Assembly (NCBI GenBank): GCA_963846165.1
Contig: CAWJUU010000003.1
Span: forward strand, 77,930 to 141,929
Origin: WHSW01 sp963846165
GTDB taxonomy: Bacteria > Actinomycetota > Thermoleophilia > Solirubrobacterales > 70-9
DNA: 64,000 bases
Reading direction: 5' to 3'
Position 1 is the first letter of the stretch, and the number at the start of each line of letters is the position of its first letter. Position numbers and translations under genes: made by a program. The notes beneath the pieces are model-generated. The model had not been told where the DNA came from, ran no database searches, and was given only the letters and a program-made list of their open reading frames with translations. This document shows, one piece after another, positions 42,999 through 52,599 of this stretch.

Positions 42999-43042
42999 GG
43001 GTCAGAGCCCCTTGACAGTGGTCACCTGCCGGGCTCTGACCC
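42999..43042. repeat. 44-base palindromic (REP-like) element over the rsmG stop
   Basis: Perfect 12-base arms GGGTCAGAGCCC (42999-43010) and GGGCTCTGACCC (43031-43042) enclose a 20-base loop with a nested TGAC-agtg-GTCA. The rsmG stop codon comes from the left arm. Palindromes of the GGGGTCAGAxCCC type occur as dispersed elements in related bacteria, from memory only. One copy in this window. Confidence 0.75.
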
Positions 43043-43754
43043 CTATGCGCGCCGAGGCGAACGGGCGCTTCTTCGCCAGCCCGGGGCGGCGAGGCAGCCC
43101 CTCCGGCGTCCGCCCCGCCTTGCGAACCAGGTGCAGGTGCCGATTGCGCGACCCGGCGTAGGGGCCGACCCAGCGCACCTCCTCGGATCGCATCGCAAGC
43201 CGCTCGGCCGCGCACGCCAGCTCCTCCTCCTCGGCCGCGTCGCGGCGGCCCTTCCAGGCGACGAGCGCGCCGCCGGAGGCCAGAAGCGGCGACGCCAGCT
43301 CGGCAAGCGTGGAGAGCCGCCCGACCGCGCGCGCGGTGACCACCCCATAGGCCTCCCGGCCGCCGTCGGGCGGCGGCTTCGCGGCCCAATCCTCGGAGCG
43401 CGCACAGACGACGCGGGCGTTGCCGAGCTTGGCCGCGTCGAGGGCAAGGCGCATGAACTCGCACTTTCTGGTCACCGACTCGATCAGATCGACCTCGGTG
43501 CCGGGAAGCGCCGCGGCGAGCACGATTCCGGGAAACCCGGCGCCGGCGCCGACATCGGCCAGCCGGGCCGGCGCGCCGACGAGCTCGAGCCCGCTGACCG
43601 AGTCGGCGACGTGAACGCGCCACGCCTGCGCCGGGTCGCGGACCGAGCTCAGCGACGCCGGGTCCGAGGAGAGCAGTTCGAGGACGGGCGCCAGGCGCCT
43701 GCGGAGCGCCGGCGTGGGCTCACTCGCCCCGGCGGCGGGTGGAGGGTCGCTCAA
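43002..43754 (-). CDS. rsmG: 16S rRNA (guanine(527)-N7)-methyltransferase
   Basis: 250 residues; methylates G527 of 16S rRNA. SAM-binding ADVGAGAGFPGIVLAAALPG near residue 68, VDLIESVTRKCEFMRLALD, and the VVTARAVGRLSTLAELASPL plus GGALVAWKGRRDAAEEE blocks identify GidB/RsmG. The last dozen residues (RIGVRARQVTTVKGL) are encoded by the palindromic element, so the native C-terminus has been replaced or extended by an insertion. ATG overlaps the jag stop. Confidence 0.93.
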   Translation of the reverse strand: MSDPPPAAGASEPTPALRRRLAPVLELLSSDPASLSSVRDPAQAWRVHVADSVSGLELVGAPARLADVGAGAGFPGIVLAAALPGTEVDLIESVTRKCEFMRLALDAAKLGNARVVCARSEDWAAKPPPDGGREAYGVVTARAVGRLSTLAELASPLLASGGALVAWKGRRDAAEEEELACAAERLAMRSEEVRWVGPYAGSRNRHLHLVRKAGRTPEGLPRRPGLAKKRPFASARIGVRARQVTTVKGL

Positions 43755-44227
43755 TCGCCGACGAGCGGCGCCACGATCACGCAGCGCGCGGGCTCCTCGC
43801 CCTCGCTGAAGGTCTCGATGCCCGAGCGGTCCTTGAGGTGATCGTGGATCATCTTGCGCTCGCTGGCGCTCATCGGCTCGATCTCGATCTCCTTGCCGGT
43901 CTCGAGCGCCCGCTCGGCGGCCCGATCGGCCTGGCGCTCGACCGTCTCCCGGCGCCGCTCGCGATAGCCGGCGGCGTCGACCGAGACCCGCTTGCGATCG
44001 CCGCCGCGGCCGCGAAACGCGACCCGGTAGCAGACCAGCTGCACGGCGTCGATCGTCTGCCCGCGTCGGCCGATCAGCAGGCCGAGCTCGTCACCCTCGA
44101 TCCGGGCGGAGATCTCGTCGGCCGTCTCGTCGACGGTCACCTCGGCGTCGAGGTCGAGCGCGTCGACGATCTCGTCGAGCAGCACCTCGACTCGCTCCGC
44201 CGGCTCGTCGGGCAAGGCACCAGTCAC
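43751..44227 (-). CDS. jag: Jag/KhpB RNA-binding protein (KH and R3H domains)
   Basis: 158 residues from GTG 44227, which overlaps the yidC stop. A KH domain carries the GxxG-like loop in ELGLLIGRRGQTIDAVQLVC, and the R3H domain ends with EIEPMSASERKMIHDHLKDR and ARCVIVAP. The N-terminal Jag domain is absent, as usual in actinobacteria. It is a global RNA chaperone of the KhpA/KhpB type, tied to cell division and elongation in Firmicutes. Confidence 0.92.
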   Translation of the reverse strand: MTGALPDEPAERVEVLLDEIVDALDLDAEVTVDETADEISARIEGDELGLLIGRRGQTIDAVQLVCYRVAFRGRGGDRKRVSVDAAGYRERRRETVERQADRAAERALETGKEIEIEPMSASERKMIHDHLKDRSGIETFSEGEEPARCVIVAPLVGD

Positions 44228-44985
44228 TTTCGCTTCTTCTTCTTTCGCGGCGGAGGCGGAGGCGGGCGCCTGGCGGCGATCTCCTCCTGTGTCGGCGGGG
44301 CCGGCGGCGGCCAGAAGAGCCGCACCCCCCACTGCTGGCCCAGGGTCCAGACGTTGGTCGAGATCCAGTAGACGCCGAGGCCGGCGGGCACGGTGGCGAT
44401 GAAGGGCGCGAAGATGAACGGGAGCCCGTACATGAGCAGCTTCTGGTTTCGGTTCTCGACCCGGGCCGACATCACCAGGCTCGCGCCCAGCTGCGTGCCG
44501 ATGAACAGGATCAGCAGCGCGGCGAGCTCGGCCCCGCTGGCGTTCTCGGTCAGGTTGTCGATGAACCCGAACGAGACCGGCGGGTTGGCGTTCACCTCGT
44601 CCTTGAAGGTGTCGCTCTGCAGGAGCTGAAACAGGGCGAAAAAGACGGGGAGCTGGAGGATCAGCGGCCAGCACGAGGCGAGCGGGTTGATCTTGTTCTC
44701 CTTGTAGAACGACATCATCTCCCGCTGGAGGCGCTCCTTGTCGTCCTTGTAGCGCTCCTGGAGCGCCTTCATCTCCGGGGCGTGCTGCTGGAGGCTGCGC
44801 ATCGAGTTGATCTGCTTGATCGAGAGCGGCAGGATCAGCAGCCTGGTGACGAAGGTGAGGCCGACGATCGCGAACCCCCACGAGAGGCCGACGTCGAAGC
44901 GAAAGAAGGTGAGCACCGAGTCGGCCGCGTCCATGAGCGGCTGGAGGATGTTCGCCAGCGGGAGCAGGATCTCGGCGGGCGGCAT
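44224..44985 (-). CDS. yidC: membrane protein insertase YidC
   Basis: 253 residues, five-helix Gram-positive type. The first conserved helix is LSWGFAIVGLTFVTRLLILP with the positively charged groove arginine, followed by the cytoplasmic hairpin MRSLQQHAPEMKALQERYKD, then SCWPLILQLPVFFALFQLLQ and GLPFIFAPFIATVPAGLGVY. Tail is Pro/Lys-rich (RKKKKRK), probably ribosome-binding. The ATG at 44985 overlaps the yidD stop. A longer open frame upstream lies in yidD and is rejected. Confidence 0.95.
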   Translation of the reverse strand: MPPAEILLPLANILQPLMDAADSVLTFFRFDVGLSWGFAIVGLTFVTRLLILPLSIKQINSMRSLQQHAPEMKALQERYKDDKERLQREMMSFYKENKINPLASCWPLILQLPVFFALFQLLQSDTFKDEVNANPPVSFGFIDNLTENASGAELAALLILFIGTQLGASLVMSARVENRNQKLLMYGLPFIFAPFIATVPAGLGVYWISTNVWTLGQQWGVRLFWPPPAPPTQEEIAARRPPPPPPRKKKKRK

Positions 44986-45299
44986 CAGGCGGAGGCTCCG
45001 TGCTCGTGACGGTGCTCGTGCGTGCGGCGCCCGCGGAAGAGGCTGCGGTCGGCGAGCTCGTCGACCCCCCCGTGGCTCCACGGGTTGCAGCGCGCGAGCC
45101 GCCAGGCGGCGACGATCGTGCCGCGGATCAGGCCCAGCTCACGCACGGCCTCGACCGCGTAGGTGGAGCAGCTCGGGTAGTACTTGCAGCGGTTCGGGAG
45201 CGCCGGCGAGATCAGGCGGCGATAGGCGTGCACGGGGAGTAATGCGAGCTCGCGCAGGGCACGGATCAGGCGTTGAATCGGGTTCGGGGACCGTTTCAC
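44985..45299 (-). CDS. yidD: membrane protein insertion efficiency factor YidD
   Basis: 104 residues starting GTG at 45299. The YidD core is YRRLISPALPNRCKYYPSCS followed by TYAVEAVRELG and RLARCNPWSHGGVDEL; the invariant cysteines are all present. An His/Arg-rich tail (RRTHEHRHEHGASA) extends past the core. Located between rnpA and yidC as in most bacteria, with a three-base gap after rnpA. Confidence 0.94.
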   Translation of the reverse strand: MKRSPNPIQRLIRALRELALLPVHAYRRLISPALPNRCKYYPSCSTYAVEAVRELGLIRGTIVAAWRLARCNPWSHGGVDELADRSLFRGRRTHEHRHEHGASA

Positions 45300-45307
45300 G
45301 TGTTACG
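45292..45307. promoter_or_regulatory. parS-like sequence
   Basis: CGTTTCACGTGTTACG matches 12 of 16 bases of the bacterial parS consensus TGTTTCACGTGAAACA, with the left half and central CACGTG intact. It overlaps the yidD start and rnpA stop, about 600 bases from dnaA. Confidence 0.4.
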
Positions 45308-45672
45308 CCGCCTCTTGCCCCTGGTCGGTGAGCAGCTCGCGCAGCGCATTGCGGACTCCCTCCGTTCCCTCACGCTCAACCAGACCTGCAGAGTCGGGCC
45401 TGGCGACGAGGACGAAGTCGTGACTGGCGGGCAGGCTCTCGGCAAGCCCCCAGAAGGCCTCGCGCAGCGCGCGCTTGACGGCCGTTGCGCTCGACCGCGC
45501 CGCCGACCTTGCGACTGACCGAGATCCCGAGCCGCGTCTCGCCGGGGTCGTCCTCGGTGCGGGGGAACGTGTAGAGGACGAGGAAGCGGTTGGCGTTCGA
45601 GCGCCCGTCGCGGTAGACGCGGTCGAAGTCGCCGCTGCGCGACAGGCGGCCGCGCTTTCGACGCTCAGCCAT
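45303..45672 (-). CDS. rnpA: ribonuclease P protein component (one frameshift)
   Basis: About 122 residues; protein partner of RNase P RNA. N-terminal block RLSRSGDFDRVYRDGRSNAN, LYTFPRTEDDPGETRLGISV then SRKVGGAVERN. An extra c at 45484-45485 on the plus strand breaks it; corrected, it continues AVKRALREAFWGLAESLPAS, HDFVLVARPDSAGLVEREGT and stops at 45303. The RNR-like VERNAVKRALRE motif binds RNA. Three bases after rpmH. Confidence 0.93.
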
Positions 45673-45675
45673 CGT

Positions 45676-45810
45676 CTACGGGGTGAGGCGCTTGCGGCCC
45701 TTGCGCCGGCGCCGGCGGATCACGTCGCGGCCCGATCGGGTGCGCATCCGGGCACGGAATCCGTGCGTGCGGGCGCGCTTGCGCTTCTTCGGCTGCCAGG
45801 TCCGCTTCAT
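45676..45810 (-). CDS. rpmH: 50S ribosomal protein L34
   Basis: 44 residues, too short for many gene finders: MKRTWQPKKRKRARTHGFRA then RMRTRSGRDVIRRRRRKGRK and RLTP. It heads the leftward operon rpmH-rnpA-yidD-yidC-jag-rsmG and is divergent from dnaA over about 100 bases, the classic origin-proximal arrangement. Confidence 0.96.
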   Translation of the reverse strand: MKRTWQPKKRKRARTHGFRARMRTRSGRDVIRRRRRKGRKRLTP

Positions 45811-45911
45811 CGGATCGGCCAGTCTACAGACAGGCGTCAGAGCGACCTTCCCGCGATTTGCGGCGGTGCCGCCTGGGCCGTGTCCGAGGGGCGGATGTAT
45901 GGTCGCTCGCC

Positions 45912-47303
45912 GTGTCCGGAGAGCCGCCCGCCGACGAGCTGACAGACCTCTGGCAGCGCGTGCGGGCGGAGCTCGAGGCCTCGCTGCCGAGCTCGACCTT
46001 CCGCCTCTGGCTCGACCCGCTGCGCGCGGTTTCGATCCACGGCTCGACCCTGTTCGTGAGCGCGCCGGCCTCGGTCCGCACCTGGGTCGAGCGCCGCTAC
46101 ATCGCCGCGCTCACCGCGGCGCTGCGAAGGGCAGGCGCCCGAGCTCTCTGCGATCGGATTCGTCGACTCCCCGGGCGGCCACGCCGTGGCCGAGCCCGAC
46201 GCGCCCGCCTCCGTGCCGCTCGACCCGGACACACGTTCGACCGCTTCGTCATCGGGCCGGGCAACCGGCTCGCCCATGCCTCGGCGCTCGCCGTCGCAGA
46301 GCTTCCCGGCGAGGCCTACAACCCCCTCTTCCTCCACGGCCCGCCCGGGCTCGGCAAGACGCACCTGCTGGGCGCGATCGGTGACTACATGCGCGCAACC
46401 ACCCCGAGCTCACGGTCCACTACACGACCGCGGAGCGGTTCACCAGCGAGTTCGTGCGGGCGCTGCGCAGAGACGGCCCCGACGCGTTCAAGGCCCGTTA
46501 CCGCGAGCTCGACGCGCTGCTGATCGACGACGTCCAGGTGCTCGAGGGCAAGCAGCGCACCGAGGAGGAGTTCGTGCACACCTTCAACACGCTCCATGCG
46601 GCGGGCAAGCAGATCGTGCTCTCGAGCGACCGGCCGCCCGAAGCGCTGTCGCGACTCGCGGAGCGGCTGCGTGATCGGTTCCGCTGGGGACTTCAGGTCG
46701 AGCTCGAGCCGCCCGACCTGCGGACGAGGGTGGCGCTGCTCTGGCGCCTGGCGTCCGATGCCGGGCCCGAGCTCGCCGATCCCGCCGTGCTCCAGGAGAT
46801 CGCGACCCGGGTGCCCGAGAACGTCCGGGTGCTCGAGGGCGCGATGACCAGGGTGCTGGCGGTCGCCTCGATGCTCGGCGAGCCGCTGACGATGCCGATC
46901 GTCCGCCGCGCCTTGAGCCGCGATCCCGCCGGCTCGCCGCTCGCCACCGCCGAGCCTCCCGACCCTCGAAGCGATCCAGGCAGGCCGTTTGCGAGATCAC
47001 CGGGCTGACGCAGAGGAGCTCGTCTCCAGCCGCCGTTCGCCGCGCGTCGCCCATGCCCGTCAGCTCGCGATGTACCTTGCTCGCGAGCTGACCCCGCTCT
47101 CGCTGACCGAGATCGCTCGGGCGTTCGACCGCGACCACACCACGGTCCTGCATGCCGTCCGCGCCGTTTCGTCACGACTCGAGCCGGGCTCCGAGACCGC
47201 CGCCACCCTGACCAGCGCTCGAGCCGCTCTGGGGAAGAACCGGACCGGCGTCGGCCCTCAAACCACAGACGAGACCCACAATCCACACGACCACGGCACC
47301 TGA
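45912..47303 (+). CDS. dnaA: chromosomal replication initiator DnaA (at least five frameshifts)
   Basis: About 460 residues from GTG 45912 (MSGEPPADELTDLWQRV). Domain I (TFRLWLDPLRAVSIHGSTLF), linker (PELSAIGFVDSPGGHAVAEP), domain III with TFDRFVIGPGNRLAHASALA, Walker A in HGPPGLGKTHLLGAIGDYM, Walker B ALLIDDVQVLEGKQRTEEEF, arginine finger region IVLSSDRPPEALSRLAERLR, and domain IV with the DnaA-box signature FDRDHTTVLHAVRAV. These blocks lie in three frames; shifts are near 46131, 46232, 46395, 46968 and 47013, with an extra g near 46978. All restore family sequence, so the gene is functional in the cell. Confidence 0.92.
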
Positions 47304-47406
47304 TCCACAGCCATTCCGCGCTCCCACAAGCCATGTTCACGCACCGATCCCCGATCATCCACGCAGCAGATACATCTGATCCAAGTAGGAAGATGAGCGA
47401 TTCTCG
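47304..47406. other. candidate oriC gap between dnaA and dnaN
   Basis: DnaA boxes against TTATCCACA: TGATCCACA at 47301-47309 (8/9, overlapping the dnaA stop), CAATCCACA at about 47279-47287 (7/9) and a TCATCCACG near 47357 (7/9). The stretch is somewhat AT-richer than flanking DNA. At 103 bases it is far shorter than most actinobacterial origins, so it may be the core only. Confidence 0.5.
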
Positions 47407-48518
47407 ATGAAGCTATCCGTACCCCGCGACTCACTGTCCGCCGCCCTCCAGCTCGTCGGTCGCGCCGTTTCCACGCGCGGCACGCTGCCGTCTCTCAGCG
47501 GCATCCTGCTCACGGCCGGTGACGGTGCGCTCACCCTTCGCGCCACCGACATGGAGCTGGCGCTGACCCGGACGCTCGACGATGCCGATCTGGCCGCCGA
47601 TGGCAGCGTGCTGCTTCCCGGGCGGCTGTTCGCCGACGTCGTCCGCAGCCTGCCGCCGGGTCAGGTCTCGCTCGAGCTGCGGGCCGAGCAGCGCGACGTC
47701 GAGATCGCCTCGGGCGGGGCGCGCTTTCACCTGCGGACCCTGCCGGCCGAGGACTTCCCACGCCTGCCCGAGCCCGAGGGCGAGACGGTGAAGCTCCCCG
47801 GCGCACCGCTGGCGGCGACGATCGAGCTCGTCGCCCGCGCGGCCTCGCGCGACGAGGTGCGGCCGATCCTGACCGGCGTCCTGCTCCAGGCCGCCGAAAC
47901 GCGAGCTGACGATGGTCGCCACCGATTCCTACCGGCTGAGCGTCAAGCACACGGAGCTCGAGGCGCCCGTCGCGCAGGCGCTCGAGGCGAACGTCCCGGC
48001 GCGAGCGCTGCGGGAGCTGGCGCGGATCATCGCCGGCGAGGACGCCGGCGAGGTCGAGATTGCGCTGCCGCGCAACCAGGTCGTCTTCCGCGTCGCCGGG
48101 GTCGTGCTCTCGCTCGCGCTTGATCGAGGGTCAGTTTCCGAGCTGGCGCCAGCTCGTGCCGGAGTCGTTCGAGCACGAGGTCCGCCTGCCGCGTGAGGAG
48201 TTCCTCGAGGTCGCGCGCCGGATCAGCCAGCTCGCCCAGCGCAACGCGCCACTGCGACTCGCGTTCGCGGAGGGCGAGCTCACGGTCGCGGCGGAGACGC
48301 CCGACATCGGCGACGCGAGCGAGGCGATGCCCGCGCCCTACTCGGGCGAGCCGCTCGAGATCGCTTTCAACCCGCAGTTCCTGGTCGAGGGAATCGAGAG
48401 CGTCGGCTCCGAGGAGCTGGCGATCCAGCTCAGCTCTCCGCTTCGCCCTGGCCTGTTGCGCCCGGTGGACGGCGAGGACTTCAGCTACCTCGTGATGCCG
48501 ATTCGGCTCAATGCATGA
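47407..48518 (+). CDS. dnaN: DNA polymerase III sliding clamp, beta subunit (two frameshifts)
   Basis: About 369 residues. Domain 1 (MKLSVPRDSLSAALQLVGRA, VSTRGTLPSLSGILLTA), domain 2 (VRPILTGVLLQA, MVATDSYRLSVKHTEL), domain 3 (RLIEGQFPSWRQLVPESFEH) and the C-terminal SYLVMPIRLNA clamp end. Extra bases near 47900 and 48111 split it over three frames; removing them gives RELTMVATDSYRL and VVLSSRLIEGQFPSW. It is followed by recF, whose ATG lies inside the end of dnaN. Confidence 0.94.
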
Positions 48519-49649
48519 CCAGGAGCGTGTCGTGGTGGTCGAGAGCGTCTCGGCGCTCGACCTTCGCAATCTGGCCGCCTGCGAGGTCGAGCTCGGGCCC
48601 GGGCTGAATCTGCTCTGGGGCCCGAACGGCGCCGGCAAGACGAACCTGCTCGAGGCCACCTACTTGGCGCTCGCCGGCCGCTCTTGCCGGACGCGCGACG
48701 ACCGCGACACGATCGCCTTCGGCAAGCCACTCGCTCGGGCTGAGGCGACGGTCGCCGACGGCGCCCAGCGCCACCACTTCCTCTGCTCGGTCACGCGCAG
48801 CGAGGGGCGCCGGCACCTCGTCGACGGCGCTGATGCGAGCCCGACGGAGCGCCGACCTTCGCCCGGCGCTGGCGGTGTTCATGCCGGATCGCCTCGCGCT
48901 CGTCAAGGGCCCGCCGGCCGGACGGCGAGCCCACCTCGACGGATTCTGCGCCGCGCTGTGGCCGACCCGCGCCGAGACCCGCCGGCGCTATGCGCGCGCG
49001 CTCGCCCAGCGCAACGCGCTCCTCGGACGAATCAGGGCAGGCCTCGCGGACGCGGGCTCGCTCGAGGCCTGGGACCTCGAGCTCGCCGAGGCCGGCGTCG
49101 AGCTGACCGCCGACCGCCGCGAGGCGGTGGGGCGCCTGGCGCCGGCGTTCGAGCAAGCGGCGACCTCGCTCGGCCTCGAGCTCGACCCGGCGATCGACTA
49201 CAGACCGCGGAGCGACGCCTCGACCGCGGCCGAGCTCGTGGCGGAGCTGGCCGAGCGCCGCGACGCGGACATCGCGCGCGGTTACACGGGCTGGGGCCCG
49301 CACCACGACGAGCTCGCCCTGCTGCATGCCGGCGGACGATCGCTGCGCCGCTACGGCTCGCAGGGCCAGCAGCGAACGGCTCTGCTGGCGTTGCTGTTCG
49401 CCGAGCGCCGGGTGCTTCTCGACGATGGCCGCCCGGCGCCCCTGATGCTCCTCGACGACGTCACCAGCGAGCTCGACGCCGGCCACCGCGAGCTGCTCGT
49501 CGAGCACCTCGAGCGGCGCCGGCCAGGCGCTGATCACGGCGACCGAGCCGGAGCAGTTGCCGCGCTCGAGCCCGCGTCACGAGGTAGCGATCCGGGCCGG
49601 CCGAGCGTTGACCGCGACCGGGATCGACGCCCGCTCGGAGGCGGCGTGA
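48511..49649 (+). CDS. recF: DNA replication/repair ATPase RecF (two frameshifts)
   Basis: About 380 residues. Walker A GPNGAGKTNLLEATYLALAG near residue 37, then EGRRHLVDGA, and, after a shift near 48828, RRSADLRPALAVFMPDRLAL, KGPPAGRRAHLDGFCAALWP. The signature and Walker B region is GSQGQQRTALLALLFAERR and LMLLDDVTSELDAGHRELL. A shift near 49521 leads to QALITATEPEQLPRSSPRHE and the stop at 49647-49649, overlapping dciA by four bases. It aids gap repair and replication restart. Confidence 0.92.
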
Positions 49650-49963
49650 CCCGCCGCGCTCAGCCGCGCGCTCTCGGAGAGGCGATCCGCGCCGTTCGCT
49701 CCGAGGCCGAGCCGGCGACGACGCTTGCCGCGGTCCAGGGAGCCTGGGCGTCGGCGGTCGGCGAGCGGATCGCCGACGAGGCACGACCGGTGCGCGAACG
49801 CGACGCGGTGGTCACGGTCAGCTGCCGCGCCGCGACCTGGGCTCAGGAGCTCGATCTGCTCCAGGACGAGCTCGTCGAACGGCTCAATCGGGCGCTCGAT
49901 CCGGCCCGAATCGAGCGCCTTCGCTTCATCGTCGGTGAAGAACTCGACGCCGACACACTTTAA
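49646..49963 (+). CDS. dciA: DciA-family (DUF721) protein
   Basis: 105 residues from GTG 49646. RALGEAIRAVRSEAEPATTL, then VQGAWASAVGERIADEARPV and DAVVTVSCRAATWAQELDLL identify DUF721. In bacteria without DnaC/DnaI, DciA recruits the replicative helicase; the place between recF and gyrB is the usual one in actinobacteria. No zinc or Walker motif, as expected. Intact frame. Confidence 0.88.
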   Translation: MTRRAQPRALGEAIRAVRSEAEPATTLAAVQGAWASAVGERIADEARPVRERDAVVTVSCRAATWAQELDLLQDELVERLNRALDPARIERLRFIVGEELDADTL

Positions 49964-50132
49964 TGCGTGATTTGCAGGTATTTTGAAACAATCGCAGCGG
50001 CGTTCCGAGTGCCCCGGCTGATAGACTTATGTGAAGTTGCACCCTTGCCCCGAGCCGCGAGGATTCGGCCCACGAGCGGGCCTGGCGGCCGGGGTTTCTC
50101 ATGATCACGACCGAAGGGGCTGAGTACCACTA
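49964..50132. other. gyrB leader region
   Basis: 169 bases before gyrB, AT-richer at its start (TATTTTGAAACAATC). Candidate -10 TAGACT near 50025; a weak hairpin GGCCC-acgagc-GGGCC lies near 50079. No gene. Confidence 0.4.
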
Positions 50133-52578
<2,446 letters not shown>

Positions 52579-52599
52579 CGGGAACGAGGGGACGGGCTG

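Noticed and set aside
49990..50132. Riboswitch or attenuator in the gyrB leader
   Set aside because: Only a weak five-pair hairpin without terminator features was found.
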